64,000 bases of DNA from JALZVT01 sp039029135 (GCA_039029135.1 JBCCGT010000027.1:4672-68671); one strand, 5' to 3'. Counted from the first letter of the stretch, positions 18,826 to 28,494 are shown. Numbers and translations: made by a program. Notes: generated by a model not told the origin, from the sequence alone.

Positions 18826-20556
18826 ATGACCACCGTCAATCTGCGAGCAGCGCTGGAGACCGCGCTTGAAACCGCGCTAGCGACCGCGGGGGCGAGCGCG
18901 AGCAGCGCCGCTGTGCGCCAGGCCGCCAAGCCGGAGTTCGGCGACTATCAGGCGAACGGCGTCATGGGCGCCGCCAAACGGTTCAAACAGAACCCGCGTG
19001 AGCTGGCCGCGGCCGTCGTCGAGGCGGCAGAGCTGGACGCCGTCGCCGACCTCGAGATCGCGGGCCCCGGTTTCATCAACGTGCGCCTGAAGCCCGAGTG
19101 GCTGGCGGCGACCCTCAACGCGACGCGCGCCCCCCTGACACCGACGCCCCCGCCGCGGACGGTCGTAGTCGACTACTCGGCGCCGAATCTCGCCAAAGAG
19201 ATGCACGTCGGCCACATTCGCAGCACCATCATCGGCGACGCGCTGGCCCGTGCCTTCGAGGCGCTCGGGCACCGTGTGATTCGGCAGAATCACGTCGGCG
19301 ACTGGGGCACCCAGTTCGGCATGCTGGTGGCGCATCTCGCCGACGCCGACGGCGCGGAGACCGGCGGCGACGATGGGCTGGCGGATCTCGAGACCTTCTA
19401 TCGGGCCGCGAAGGTGCGCTTCGACGGCGACCCGGCGTTCGCCGAGCGCGCGCGGCGAACCGTGGTCGGGCTGCAAGGCGGCGATCCCGAGATTCGCGCC
19501 GCGTGGCAGCGCTTCATCGAACTGTCGCTCGCCCACTGCCAGTCGCTGTACGAACGCCTCGGCACGACGCTGACGCCGCAGGACGTGATGGCCGAAAGCG
19601 CCTACAACGACGACCTGGCCGGCATCATCGATGCGCTGAAGGCTAAGAATCTACTGCAGGAATCCGACGGCGCGCAGTGCGTGTTCCTCGACCAGTTCAA
19701 GGCCAAAGACGGCAGCGTGCAGCCCGTGATCGTGCAGAAGTCCGACGGCGGCTATCTGTATGCGACGACGGATCTGGCGGCCGTGCGGCATCGCTCGGAA
19801 CGACTCGCGGCGGATCGCGTGCTGTACTTCGTGGACGCGCGCCAGTCGCTGCACTTTCAGCAGATCTTTGCCGTCGCCGCGGCGGCGGAACTCTCGCGCC
19901 CCGTCGTGAGCTTCGAGCACATGCCGTTCGGCGCGATGCTGGGCAAGGACGGCCGACCGTTCAAAACCCGCGCCGGCGGCGTCGTGAAACTCGCCGACCT
20001 GCTCGACGAGGCCGAAGAGCGCGCGGCCGCGCAGCTTGCCGAGCGCGACACCATCACCGACCCGGCGGAGCGCGCACATGCGGCTCGGGTCATCGGCATC
20101 GGCGCCGTGAAGTACGCCGACCTGTCCAAGAACCGCACCAGCGACTACATCTTCGATTGGGATGCGATGCTGGCGCTGGAGGGCAACACGGCGCCCTATC
20201 TGATGTACGCCGTCGCCCGCGTGCACAGCCTGCTGCGTCGGGCAGAGGTCGACTTCGACGCGGCTCTGGCATTTCCCATCGAGGCACCGGAGGCCGGCGC
20301 GGAGCATCAACTCGCGGTCGCGCTGTTGCGCCTGCAGGAGGTGGTTGTCCAGTTGTTGGAAGACGGGCTGCCGCACCACCTGTGCAGCTTCCTGTACGAG
20401 CTGGCCAACCGCTACATGAAGTTCTATGAGGCCTGCCCGATCCTGAAGTCGGCAGAGCCACTTCGCTCCAGCCGCCTAGCACTCAGTGCACGCACGGCGC
20501 AGACCCTAACGAAAGGCCTGGACCTGCTCGGCATTCAAACGCTGGATCGAATGTAG
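18826..20556 (+). CDS. argS: Arginyl-tRNA synthetase
   Basis: Class I synthetase charging tRNA-Arg; 576 residues, standard length. N-terminal tRNA-binding Add1 domain (FGDYQANGVMG), the HIGH-equivalent HVGHIRSTIIGD, an AKEMHVGH context typical for ArgS, and the DALRM anticodon-binding domain at the C-terminus ending LGIQTLDRM. It starts 27 bp after the cold-shock-domain gene, possibly co-transcribed; no clear Shine-Dalgarno sequence is visible. Confidence 0.97.
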   Translation: MTTVNLRAALETALETALATAGASASSAAVRQAAKPEFGDYQANGVMGAAKRFKQNPRELAAAVVEAAELDAVADLEIAGPGFINVRLKPEWLAATLNATRAPLTPTPPPRTVVVDYSAPNLAKEMHVGHIRSTIIGDALARAFEALGHRVIRQNHVGDWGTQFGMLVAHLADADGAETGGDDGLADLETFYRAAKVRFDGDPAFAERARRTVVGLQGGDPEIRAAWQRFIELSLAHCQSLYERLGTTLTPQDVMAESAYNDDLAGIIDALKAKNLLQESDGAQCVFLDQFKAKDGSVQPVIVQKSDGGYLYATTDLAAVRHRSERLAADRVLYFVDARQSLHFQQIFAVAAAAELSRPVVSFEHMPFGAMLGKDGRPFKTRAGGVVKLADLLDEAEERAAAQLAERDTITDPAERAHAARVIGIGAVKYADLSKNRTSDYIFDWDAMLALEGNTAPYLMYAVARVHSLLRRAEVDFDAALAFPIEAPEAGAEHQLAVALLRLQEVVVQLLEDGLPHHLCSFLYELANRYMKFYEACPILKSAEPLRSSRLALSARTAQTLTKGLDLLGIQTLDRM

Positions 20557-20581
20557 GCGCCGGCCCCGGCAGCGGAGCGTT

Positions 20582-21787
20582 CTAGGCTCGCGCTACGGCC
20601 GCGGGCACCGTGTAGCTCTTCAGATGCTCGACGAAGTCCCGCAGCGCCTCGACCCCGGACGCCTCGGCGTCCGCGCACCACTGTTTGAACGCTTGCAGCA
20701 ACTCTTCGCTGTTGCCGCCGCGCTGTGCCCAGATCGACTGCAGGCGCTGCCGCATTTCGTACAGGTGCCGCAGCGACTCGTTCTGCTCGGTCAGCGCGGC
20801 GATGCGTTCGCGGGCAGCAGCGTCGACCAGGATCTCGTCGCGGGTCAGCACGCGTGCACCGCGGCGCAAAACGCGGCGCATGGCCTTGTCGGCGGTCTCG
20901 TATTCTCGCCGGACGGCCGGACGCACGACGTTTTCTGTGTAGCGCGCCATCACGCGCAGCCGGTCGTTTAGTACGCCAAACAGCGTATCGATATCGATGG
21001 CGGACTTGTTGGGGTCGCGCTCGGCGATCGGCCCCGTGCTGCGCGCCTTCGCGAGTCCGAAGGTTTCGAACAGCCGAATCCAGAACCAGCCGATGTCGAA
21101 CTCCCACGGTTTCTGCGACAGCTTCGCCGAGTTGGGATAGCTGTGGTGGTTGTTGTGCAGTTCTTCGCCGCCGATGAGGATGCCCCAGGGCATCAAATTC
21201 TTCGCGGCGTCGGTGCACTCGTAGTTGCGATAGCCCCAGGCATGGCCAAGACCGTTGATGACGCCGGCGGCGAACAGCGGTATCCAGACCATCTGCACGG
21301 CCCAGACGGTGATGCCCCAAGCGCCAAACAGCAGCACGTCGATGATGAACATCAGCAAGATGCCGAGGAAGTTGCGCGGCGTATACAGGTGGCGCTCGAT
21401 CCAGTCGTCCGGGCAGCCGCGGCCGTAGCGCTTGTGGTTCTCGGGCGTCGCCGCCTCGGCGTAGTGGTGCGCGCCGTTCCAGAAGATCTCCCACAGGCCC
21501 TTCACCTTGGGGCTGTGCGGGTCCTCTTCGGTCTCGCACTTCGCATGGTGCTTGCGGTGCACCGAAGTCCAGTCGATGGTCCGCATTCCGGTCGTCAGCC
21601 ACAGCCAGAAGCGGAACAAATGCTGCAGCGCTGGATGCAGGTCGAGCGAGCGGTGGGCGCTATGGCGATGCAGATAGACGGTGACCGAGACGATCGTCAT
21701 GTGAGTCACCGCGAGGGTGAACAGCACCGTCGGCCAGAGCCCGGGGTTCCACAGCCCGTACCAGTAGGTTTCAAGAAATCCCAGCAT
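20582..21787 (-). CDS. Acyl-CoA/acyl-lipid delta-9 desaturase
   Basis: Membrane di-iron fatty acid desaturase, 401 residues. The three histidine boxes are HRHSAHRS, HRKHH and HNNHH, arranged as in delta-9 acyl-CoA desaturases. About four transmembrane helices are expected. The C-terminal 110 residues form a charged helical extension (about 290-400) with coiled-coil character, not needed for the core fold. Start ATG 21787 is preceded by AAGGAC. Aerobic production of unsaturated membrane lipids is the likely role. It is convergent with argS. Confidence 0.93.
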   Translation of the reverse strand: MLGFLETYWYGLWNPGLWPTVLFTLAVTHMTIVSVTVYLHRHSAHRSLDLHPALQHLFRFWLWLTTGMRTIDWTSVHRKHHAKCETEEDPHSPKVKGLWEIFWNGAHHYAEAATPENHKRYGRGCPDDWIERHLYTPRNFLGILLMFIIDVLLFGAWGITVWAVQMVWIPLFAAGVINGLGHAWGYRNYECTDAAKNLMPWGILIGGEELHNNHHSYPNSAKLSQKPWEFDIGWFWIRLFETFGLAKARSTGPIAERDPNKSAIDIDTLFGVLNDRLRVMARYTENVVRPAVRREYETADKAMRRVLRRGARVLTRDEILVDAAARERIAALTEQNESLRHLYEMRQRLQSIWAQRGGNSEELLQAFKQWCADAEASGVEALRDFVEHLKSYTVPAAVARA

Positions 21788-21839
21788 GCCGTTGTCCTTA
21801 TCCCGCGGCGCTCGCCGCTCGCATTCGTTGTTCTTTTTG

Positions 21840-21860
21840 CTTGACGGTTACTTGACGGTT
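21840..21860 (+). repeat. Tandem direct repeat upstream of the desaturase
   Basis: cttgacggtt occurs at 21840-21849 and 21851-21860, an 11-bp period, about 55 bp upstream of the leftward desaturase and 170 bp before the rightward rhodanese gene. One helical turn spacing would suit a direct-repeat-binding regulator; this is an inference. Confidence 0.5.
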
Positions 21861-22031
21861 GTTGTTCTTGTCCGCCGCAGCGCGGCGCTATTGTGGCAAC
21901 TCGCCGGGGCAATTGCGAGCGCTCACGCGGCCCATCCTACCCCGCCCGAGAGATCGGTTTTCGCGAACCAGATCAATAAGTTAGTGTTGTCTCAATAACC
22001 GCTCAGCGAACCCTTCAGAGAGACAGCGCTT

Positions 22032-22862
22032 ATGGCGTGGCAGACCCTAATTGGCGCCGGCGAGGCGACGCCCGAGACCCTGCAATCCATGGTCGTGCTG
22101 GACTGCCGTGCGGCGCTGGACGATCCCAAGGCCGGCCGCCGCGCCTGGTGCGACGCACACCTGCCGGGCGCCCTGCATGCGGACCTGGATCGCGATCTGG
22201 CCGCGCCGGTCCGGGCAGATGGGCGCGGCGGCCGACACCCGCTGCCGGATGCCGAACGGCTCCGGGAGCGCGCCGGGCGCTGGGGTATCGGGGCCGACAC
22301 GCAGGTCGTCGTATACGACGATGTGGGTGGCGCCTTCGCCGCCCGCGCGTGGTGGTGCCTGCGCTGGCTGGGTCACGCAGCGGTCGCGGTGCTCGATGGC
22401 GGGCTGGCCGCCTGGACCGACCGTCACGGCGCGGCCGCGCTGGAGCGCGGCGAGCGCGAGGCGCCCGGCGGAGCCGCGTTGCCCCCTCGCGCGCCGCTCA
22501 CCCGCACCGTAGTTGCCGCGGAGATTGCCGCCGGGGCCGGACCGCTGATCGACGCCCGCGCCCGGCCGCGCTTCGATGGCGAGGTCGAGCCCATCGACCC
22601 CGTTGCCGGACACATCCCCGGTGCGCTGTGTCTGCCGCACGCCGGCAACCTCGGTCCGGACGGTCACTTTCTGAGTCGCGAGGACCTCGCCGCGCGCTTC
22701 GCAGATATCGGCGAGGATCCGATCTGCTACTGCGGCTCCGGCGTCACCGCGGCGCACAACGTGCTGGCGCTGCGCCACGCCGGCCGCCGCGAGCCGCGGC
22801 TGTACGTCGGCAGCTGGAGCGACTGGATCAGCGACCCAAGCCGGCCTCGCGCGCCCGCCTGA
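22032..22862 (+). CDS. sseA: 3-mercaptopyruvate/thiosulfate sulfurtransferase (two-domain rhodanese)
   Basis: 276 residues with two rhodanese domains. The first is inactive (LDCRAALDD, AHLPGALHADLD). The second holds the active-site loop CYCGSGVTAAHN with the persulfide-forming Cys. The CGSGVTA loop is the form seen in SseA-type mercaptopyruvate sulfurtransferases. Only two bases separate it from mnmC, so the two are probably co-transcribed; a role in sulfur relay to tRNA thiolation would fit mnmC but is not shown. Confidence 0.88.
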   Translation: MAWQTLIGAGEATPETLQSMVVLDCRAALDDPKAGRRAWCDAHLPGALHADLDRDLAAPVRADGRGGRHPLPDAERLRERAGRWGIGADTQVVVYDDVGGAFAARAWWCLRWLGHAAVAVLDGGLAAWTDRHGAAALERGEREAPGGAALPPRAPLTRTVVAAEIAAGAGPLIDARARPRFDGEVEPIDPVAGHIPGALCLPHAGNLGPDGHFLSREDLAARFADIGEDPICYCGSGVTAAHNVLALRHAGRREPRLYVGSWSDWISDPSRPRAPA

Positions 22863-22864
22863 AG

Positions 22865-24688
22865 ATGGCCACCGAGCCCATTGCACCGGCCCGCGCGCGC
22901 TGGGACGGCGATCACTGGTATTCGCTGGACGCCGAAGACGTCTATTTCAGCCGCGATGCGCTCGACGAGGTGCGCCGAGTGTTTATGGCGCCGGTGCAGC
23001 TCGAGGACCGCTTCGCACAGTGTGCGCGCCGCACCTTCACCGTCGGCGAGCTGGGCTTCGGCAGCGGACTCAACTGCGCCGTCATCGCGGAGGCGTTCCT
23101 GCGCCGCGCGCCCACGACCGCGCGTCTGCACCTCATCAGCGTCGACGCGCGGCCCTTCTGCGCCGAAGACCTCGACCGGGCGGCGCGGCACTGGCGAGCC
23201 TCGCTGCCGATCTACGCCGAGCTAGCGGCCGCCTATCCGGCGCTGCTCGGTGGCTGGCATCGCCGCCGGCTCGCGGCCGGACGGGTCACCTTGTCGCTGT
23301 ACTTCGGCACGGCGTGCGCGGCGTTGGCGGACATCGTCGATCGCCAGCAACAACCGATCGATCACTGGTGCCTCGACGGCTTCGCGCCGGACCGCAATCC
23401 GGAAATGTGGTCGCCTGAGCTGTTCGGTCAGCTCGCCCAACTGTCTCGCGGCGCGCGCGCGGCCGGCAGCGAACGGGCAACCACGGTCAGCACCTTCACG
23501 GCAGTCGGACAGGTACGACGCGACCTCCGCGACGCGGGCTTCGACGTGCGCCGCGTGGACCAGCGACCTCACAAGCTGCACTCGACCGCCGGGCACTTCG
23601 TCGGCGCGGGCCGCCGCGACTGGGCGGCACCCAGGCGCGTCACGGTGCGCGGTGCCGGCATCGCCGGTGCCAGCGTCGCCCGCGCGTTGGCGGAACGCGG
23701 CGTGGTCGTGCAGGTCTGCGCCCCCGGCAAACGCTCCGCCAGCCACGCCTCGCGGATTCCGGCAGCCGTGCTGCACGGCCGGCTGCATCCGGGTCCGACG
23801 ACGGCGGCCGACTGGCAGCTCGCGAGCTTTCACCACGCGCACCAGCGACTCATCGGCGAGCCGGGGTACGCGGCGACCGGCGTGCTGCAGCTGCCTGGAC
23901 CCAACACCCCGGCCGATCGGCTCGGTGCCATCTGGCGCCGCTACGCGGCCAGCGGTGCCTGGCTTACAGAGGCGCCCGGCGCCGTCGAGGATACCTGGGC
24001 CAGGGGCGCTGCGGGCCTCGCGTTCAAGATCGGCGGCATCGTCGAAGGGCGTCGGCTGTGCCGCGCGCTGCTGGCTCACAGCGACATCGAATGGCGCGAA
24101 GAGCCGAGCAGCGCAGACGAAGCTAGCGCGAATCCGACGACGGCGTCCGAGTGCGGCACGCCGCTGGTGCTGGCCAACGCGATCGCGACGCGGCAGCACG
24201 CGGCGGCGCGCTACCTGGAACTGGCATCGATAGCCGGCCAGATCGATCTGTGCAGCCACCCGCAGCCGCTGACCCAACCCGTCGTCGGCGACGGCTACGC
24301 GGCACCCTACCGAGGCGGCGTCGCGATCGGCGCCACCTATGAGTATCGACCCCTCGCGCCGCGCGAGGCGAGCGCCAGCAACCTTGCCCGCTGGCCTGAC
24401 CTCCGCCCGCGCGGGCGCTTCCGCGCCGCTCGCACGGTCACTTCCGATCGGCTTCCCGTGTTTGGCGCGCTCTACGACCCCACGCTCGCGCCGCTACCCG
24501 GCGTTCAGGTGCTAACGGGCTTCGGCTCTTCAGGAATGTCCGCCGCACCGCTAGCGGCCGAGTGCGTCGCGGCAAGCCTATGCGGCGAGTTCGCGCCGAT
24601 ATCGAGCGCTCTGCAGGCCGCGCTCGACGGCCGCCGCTTTCGGGAACGCCAGGCGCGTCGCGGCCCGCGCATGGGGGCGGCGGACTAG
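22865..24688 (+). CDS. mnmC: Bifunctional tRNA wobble-uridine modification protein MnmC
   Basis: Completes mnm5(s2)U34: the FAD domain demodifies cmnm5U to nm5U and the SAM domain methylates it. 607 residues. The methyltransferase part is N-terminal (WDGDHWYSLDAEDVYFS, GELGFGSGLNC, CLDGFAPDRNPEMWSPEL) and the oxidoreductase part C-terminal (RGAGIAGASVARALAERG, then GFGSSGMSAAPLAAE). It is slightly shorter than E. coli MnmC, but both domains are intact. ATG 22865 follows the rhodanese stop by two bases. Confidence 0.95.
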   Translation: MATEPIAPARARWDGDHWYSLDAEDVYFSRDALDEVRRVFMAPVQLEDRFAQCARRTFTVGELGFGSGLNCAVIAEAFLRRAPTTARLHLISVDARPFCAEDLDRAARHWRASLPIYAELAAAYPALLGGWHRRRLAAGRVTLSLYFGTACAALADIVDRQQQPIDHWCLDGFAPDRNPEMWSPELFGQLAQLSRGARAAGSERATTVSTFTAVGQVRRDLRDAGFDVRRVDQRPHKLHSTAGHFVGAGRRDWAAPRRVTVRGAGIAGASVARALAERGVVVQVCAPGKRSASHASRIPAAVLHGRLHPGPTTAADWQLASFHHAHQRLIGEPGYAATGVLQLPGPNTPADRLGAIWRRYAASGAWLTEAPGAVEDTWARGAAGLAFKIGGIVEGRRLCRALLAHSDIEWREEPSSADEASANPTTASECGTPLVLANAIATRQHAAARYLELASIAGQIDLCSHPQPLTQPVVGDGYAAPYRGGVAIGATYEYRPLAPREASASNLARWPDLRPRGRFRAARTVTSDRLPVFGALYDPTLAPLPGVQVLTGFGSSGMSAAPLAAECVAASLCGEFAPISSALQAALDGRRFRERQARRGPRMGAAD

Positions 24689-24780
24689 GCAACGGCGAAA
24701 CAGAAAGACAGGCCGACCGTTTCTGGTCAACGTGCAGGAACCGTCGGAACGACGGCGGACCCTGCGATATCATTGCCAAC

Positions 24781-24803
24781 TTAGATTGACGGCTTAAATT
24801 GAC
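24781..24803 (+). repeat. Spaced direct repeat before the P450 gene
   Basis: TTAGATTGAC (24781-24790) and TTAAATTGAC (24794-24803), 13-bp period, 12 bp before the P450 ATG. It may be a regulator site or a chance AT-rich promoter element. Confidence 0.35.
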
Positions 24804-24814
24804 AGAGCAGACGC

Positions 24815-26182
24815 ATGGCGACACTCATCAGCGACCAGATCCTGGTCGACAGCGGCGCGCGGGAATCGGTGTACGAGCCGGCCTACCCGATGCTCGAGTC
24901 CAGCTTCGACCTGTGGAATCCCAATTCCTGGACCGACGGCCATCCATACGAGCTCTATGCGCGCATGCGCGACGAGGCGCCGGTCATGTGGTCGCGCTTC
25001 GCGCGCGGTGCGTCCAACTACTGGTCGGTGACGCGCTACGAGGACATCAAGGCCGTCGAGCAGAACACCGACGTGTTTTCGTCCCAGCGCGGCGGCATCA
25101 ACATGGCCGTACCCCAGCGCAAGGACTGGAACCCGGAGATTCTGATCCGGGCGTCCATGGACAACCTGATCTGCATGGACGAACCGCAGCACATGCACAT
25201 GCGCATCCAGCAGAAGAACTTCTTCATTCCGGCCTACGTCGCCAAGCTGCGCGAAAACGTCAGCCGCAAGGTGGAGTCGCTGCTCGACGACCTGGAGGCC
25301 CAGGGACCGGAGGCCGACTTCGTCGAGGTGTTCGCGAACCAGCTACCGCTATACACGCTGTGCGAGATGCTCGGCGTCGACGAGGAAGATCGCCAGCAGG
25401 TGATTCACTGGATGCACTACCTGGAGATGGCCGGGCAGTTCCTCGCGAACCCGTTTCGGACGTTCCTGAGCGAGCCGCTGTTTCCTTTTCGTTTTCGCCG
25501 AGTGGTCGAAGACATGTTCGCGTACGGCTCGCGCGTGATGGCCGACCGCCGGGCCAACCCGCGGGAGGATCTGCTAACGGTGATCGCGCAATCGCAGCTC
25601 GACAACGAGGAGCTGCAGCAGGAGTATCTCGACGGTTCTTGGCTGCTCATCATCTTCGCCGGCAACGACACCACCCGAAACTCGCTGTCGGGCACGATCA
25701 AGCTAATGACGGAGTTTCCCGATCAGCGGGCGATGGTGCTGGACGACCCGACGCTCATAAAGCCCATGACGGACGAGGCGCTGCGCCTGGTGTCGCCGGT
25801 GAAGCACATGCGACGCACCGCGCTGGCCGACACGGAGCTAAACGGCCAGCGGATCGCCAAGGACGAAAAAGTTGTGATGTGGTACGGCGCCGCGAACCGC
25901 GATCCGAGCGTCTTTCCCGATCCGGATCGCTTCGACATGACGCGCAAGAACGTCGCGAAGCACCTCGCGTTCGGCTACGGCTCTCACAAGTGCCTGGGAC
26001 AGCACGTGGCGCAGATGCAGCTACGCGTCGCGTACGAACAGATCTTCGCGCGGTTCCCAAACATCGAGTTCACGGGCGACATCAAGTACGCGCCGAATTC
26101 TCTGGTCAACGCCATCTCGCGCCTGCGCGTCAACCTGTACGGCCGCGGCAACCGCCGGCCCGTACAGGTGTCCGCGGGCTAG
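24815..26182 (+). CDS. Cytochrome P450
   Basis: Soluble bacterial class I P450 monooxygenase, 455 residues. The I-helix motif is AGNDTT, the K-helix ExxR is EALR, and the heme-binding loop is FGYGSHKCLGQH with the Cys thiolate. No membrane anchor, ferredoxin or ferredoxin reductase gene is adjacent, so redox partners must be encoded elsewhere. The N-terminal segment and heme loop resemble P450s of sterol- and hydrocarbon-degrading bacteria, but the substrate cannot be assigned. It stands alone between mnmC and the convergent serA. Confidence 0.95.
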   Translation: MATLISDQILVDSGARESVYEPAYPMLESSFDLWNPNSWTDGHPYELYARMRDEAPVMWSRFARGASNYWSVTRYEDIKAVEQNTDVFSSQRGGINMAVPQRKDWNPEILIRASMDNLICMDEPQHMHMRIQQKNFFIPAYVAKLRENVSRKVESLLDDLEAQGPEADFVEVFANQLPLYTLCEMLGVDEEDRQQVIHWMHYLEMAGQFLANPFRTFLSEPLFPFRFRRVVEDMFAYGSRVMADRRANPREDLLTVIAQSQLDNEELQQEYLDGSWLLIIFAGNDTTRNSLSGTIKLMTEFPDQRAMVLDDPTLIKPMTDEALRLVSPVKHMRRTALADTELNGQRIAKDEKVVMWYGAANRDPSVFPDPDRFDMTRKNVAKHLAFGYGSHKCLGQHVAQMQLRVAYEQIFARFPNIEFTGDIKYAPNSLVNAISRLRVNLYGRGNRRPVQVSAG

Positions 26183-26203
26183 CACGGCGCGCAGTCGAGG
26201 TCG

Positions 26204-27373
26204 CTAGTCGGCCTCGAAGACGCGCACGCTGATCACGCTGTCGATCCCGCTCAGCGCGCTCAGCAGTTCCGGGGCCGGCGGCGCGTCGATATCGATGAGG
26301 TTGTACGCCACGCTGTCGCGCGACTGATTCAGCATGTCGATCACGTTGAGCTTGTGCGTCGCGAACAGGCTGGTGATGTCGCCCAGCGTGCCCGGCACGT
26401 TGCGGTTGGTGATCGCGAGACGGTAGCCCTCAGAACGCCGCAGGCGCACCCGCGGAAAGTTCACCGAATGCAGAATATTGCCGTCCTCCAGAAAGGCGCG
26501 CAGCAGGTCGGCCGCCATGATCGCGCAGTTTTCTTCGGCCTCGTTGGTGCTGGCGCCCAGATGCGGCAGCAGCCGGACGCCGGGGTGATCGATCAGGCCC
26601 GCGACCGGGAAATCCGCGACGTACATCCGCAGCCGATCTTCATCGAGCGCAGCGCGCAGCGCCTGCGCGTCGACGATCGGCTCGCGCGCGAAGTTCAGCA
26701 GCACCGAGCCCGGCTTGAAGGACTTCAGGGTTTCGGCGTTGATCAGCCCGCGGGTCGAATCCAGCAGCGGCACATGCAGCGTGACATAGTCCGCGCGGCC
26801 GAACAGGCTCTGCATGTTCTCCACTTTCTCGACTTCGCTCGGCAGCGCCCAGGCCGCCTCTACCGAGATGGCCGGGTCGTAGCCGATCACGTCCATGCCC
26901 ATGTCGAGCCCTGCGCGCGCAACCTTCGAGCCGATCGCGCCAAGGCCCAGCACGCCCAGCGTCTTGCCGTGCAGCTCGGTGCCGCGAAAGCGTTTCTTCT
27001 GCGCCTCGACCTGCGCGTGCAGGTCGTCGCTAGCGTCCAGGGAGGCGACGTAGCGCATGCCGCCGAACAGGTCACGAGCGGCCATAAGCAAACCGGCGAG
27101 CACCAGCTCTTTGACCGAATTCGCGTTCGCGCCCGGCGTGTTGAACACCACGATGCCGCGCTCGGTGCAGGCATCGATCGGCACGTTGTTCACGCCGGCG
27201 CCGGCGCGCGCAACAGCACGGATGCTGGGCAACAGCTCTTCGGCTGACAGCGGATAGCTGCGGATCAAGAGCGCGTCGGGCTCGCCTATCTCGGTGCCGA
27301 CTTCAAAGCGATCGCGCGGCAGCCGTTCGAGTCCGGCGAGAGCGATCTGGTTGTGCATGCGAATCTTGTTCAT
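26204..27373 (-). CDS. serA: D-3-phosphoglycerate dehydrogenase
   Basis: First step of serine synthesis: 3-phosphoglycerate to 3-phosphohydroxypyruvate with NAD+. 389 residues: substrate domain (RAGAGVNNVPIDACTERGIVVFNTPGANA), Rossmann motif GVLGLGAIGSKVA, catalytic Arg in NFAREPIVD, Glu and the His in LLPHLGAST, and a C-terminal ACT domain (about 310-389, with RNVPGTLGDITSLFA). Compared with the common GALIVNTARGGVVDE-type loop, it has the NFAREPIVD variant typical of the short ACT subgroup. The ACT domain suggests serine feedback control. Confidence 0.93.
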   Translation of the reverse strand: MNKIRMHNQIALAGLERLPRDRFEVGTEIGEPDALLIRSYPLSAEELLPSIRAVARAGAGVNNVPIDACTERGIVVFNTPGANANSVKELVLAGLLMAARDLFGGMRYVASLDASDDLHAQVEAQKKRFRGTELHGKTLGVLGLGAIGSKVARAGLDMGMDVIGYDPAISVEAAWALPSEVEKVENMQSLFGRADYVTLHVPLLDSTRGLINAETLKSFKPGSVLLNFAREPIVDAQALRAALDEDRLRMYVADFPVAGLIDHPGVRLLPHLGASTNEAEENCAIMAADLLRAFLEDGNILHSVNFPRVRLRRSEGYRLAITNRNVPGTLGDITSLFATHKLNVIDMLNQSRDSVAYNLIDIDAPPAPELLSALSGIDSVISVRVFEAD

Positions 27374-27441
27374 GGGTTCCCGTTAGTCATGGAAAATTGT
27401 TCAGCGTAAGCAATCGGCGCGCGTGCAGCGCTCGCGTCCGC

Positions 27442-28494
27442 TCAAACGCCCGCGAGCCCTTTAATCTCTGCGGCGATCAGCGCCGCGCTGTTCGGCAGCT
27501 CGAACGTCGCCAACCGCTCGCGGAGCTCCGGCGCGTCGTCGGCGATCCTGTTCACCTCGTCGGCCAGTCGGCGCGCGTTCAGGTCCGCCTGCTGCAGCAC
27601 CCGCGCGTAGCCCTGGCGTTCGGCATAGGCGGCATTGTCGAGCTGATCGCCGCGACTGCCCGCGCTCGGCAGCGGCACGAGCAGCGTCGGCTTACGCAGG
27701 GCGAGCAGCTCGAACAGCGCGTTCGATCCGGCGCGCGAGACGACCACGTCCGCGGCGGCCAGCAGGTCGGCCCAGCCCTCGGCGACGTACTCGAGCTCGG
27801 TCATTCCTGCGTCGGGTGCCGCGTCCGCGCGCTTTCCGGCCCCACAGATCAACAGCAGATGCCAGCCGTCGAGCAGCGACGACGCTGCGCGCGTTGCCGC
27901 GTTCAGCGCCTCGGCGCCGAGGCTGCCGCCCGTAACCAGCAGCAGCCGCGTGCCCGGCTCCATGCCCAGGCGGCGACGGCCGGCCTGCGCGTCGCCGGCA
28001 AGCAGTTCGCCGCGCAGCGGCGCGCCGGTGTGCACGAGCCGGCCGGCGAAGCGCGCGGGTTGCGTCTGCGCGAAGCTGACGCAGAGCGTTTTGACGAACG
28101 GCAATGACAGCCGATTGGCGAGTCCAAGCGTCGCGTCGGATTCGTGCGCCACCACGGGAACGCGCCAGAGCCAGGCGGCGAAGACCACCGGAAACGCGAC
28201 GAACCCACCCTTCGAGAATACTACGGCCGGACGTTCGCGACCGATCAGAACGAGCGCCTGCAAGATACCAAGCAAGACGCGCAGCACATCGACAACGTTG
28301 TGCCATGAAAAATAGCGCCGCAGCTTGCCCGCGCTGATGCCGCGATAGCGCAGCCCGCTCGGCTGGACGATCCGCTCCTCGAGGCCGCTGTTAGAACCAA
28401 CGAACAACAGCTCGCAGCCGGCGAGTTCGCTCGCAACCGCGAGCGCTGGCGTGACGTGGCCACCGCTGCCCCCGCCCGTAATCAGAACTTTCAC
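27442..28494 (-). CDS. murG: MurG-like UDP-GlcNAc transferase, Firmicutes-type
   Basis: GT28 glycosyltransferase converting lipid I to lipid II on the cytosolic membrane face. 350 residues from the GTG at 28494, with N-terminal VLITGGGSGGHVTPALA, then SAGKLRRYF, VFSKGGFVAFP, HESDATLGLANRL, GGSLGAEALN, SRAGSNALFELLAL and SRGDQLDNA. These blocks match the second, clostridial/bacillar MurG type (ISSGKLRRYF, HESD-x-x-GLANKL) and not the proteobacterial dcw type, which reads HEQNGIAGLTN. It also lies outside a dcw cluster, next to hda and serA. A second, canonical murG is therefore expected elsewhere. An in-frame ATG at 28521 would add nine residues. Confidence 0.8.
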   Translation of the reverse strand: MKVLITGGGSGGHVTPALAVASELAGCELLFVGSNSGLEERIVQPSGLRYRGISAGKLRRYFSWHNVVDVLRVLLGILQALVLIGRERPAVVFSKGGFVAFPVVFAAWLWRVPVVAHESDATLGLANRLSLPFVKTLCVSFAQTQPARFAGRLVHTGAPLRGELLAGDAQAGRRRLGMEPGTRLLLVTGGSLGAEALNAATRAASSLLDGWHLLLICGAGKRADAAPDAGMTELEYVAEGWADLLAAADVVVSRAGSNALFELLALRKPTLLVPLPSAGSRGDQLDNAAYAERQGYARVLQQADLNARRLADEVNRIADDAPELRERLATFELPNSAALIAAEIKGLAGV

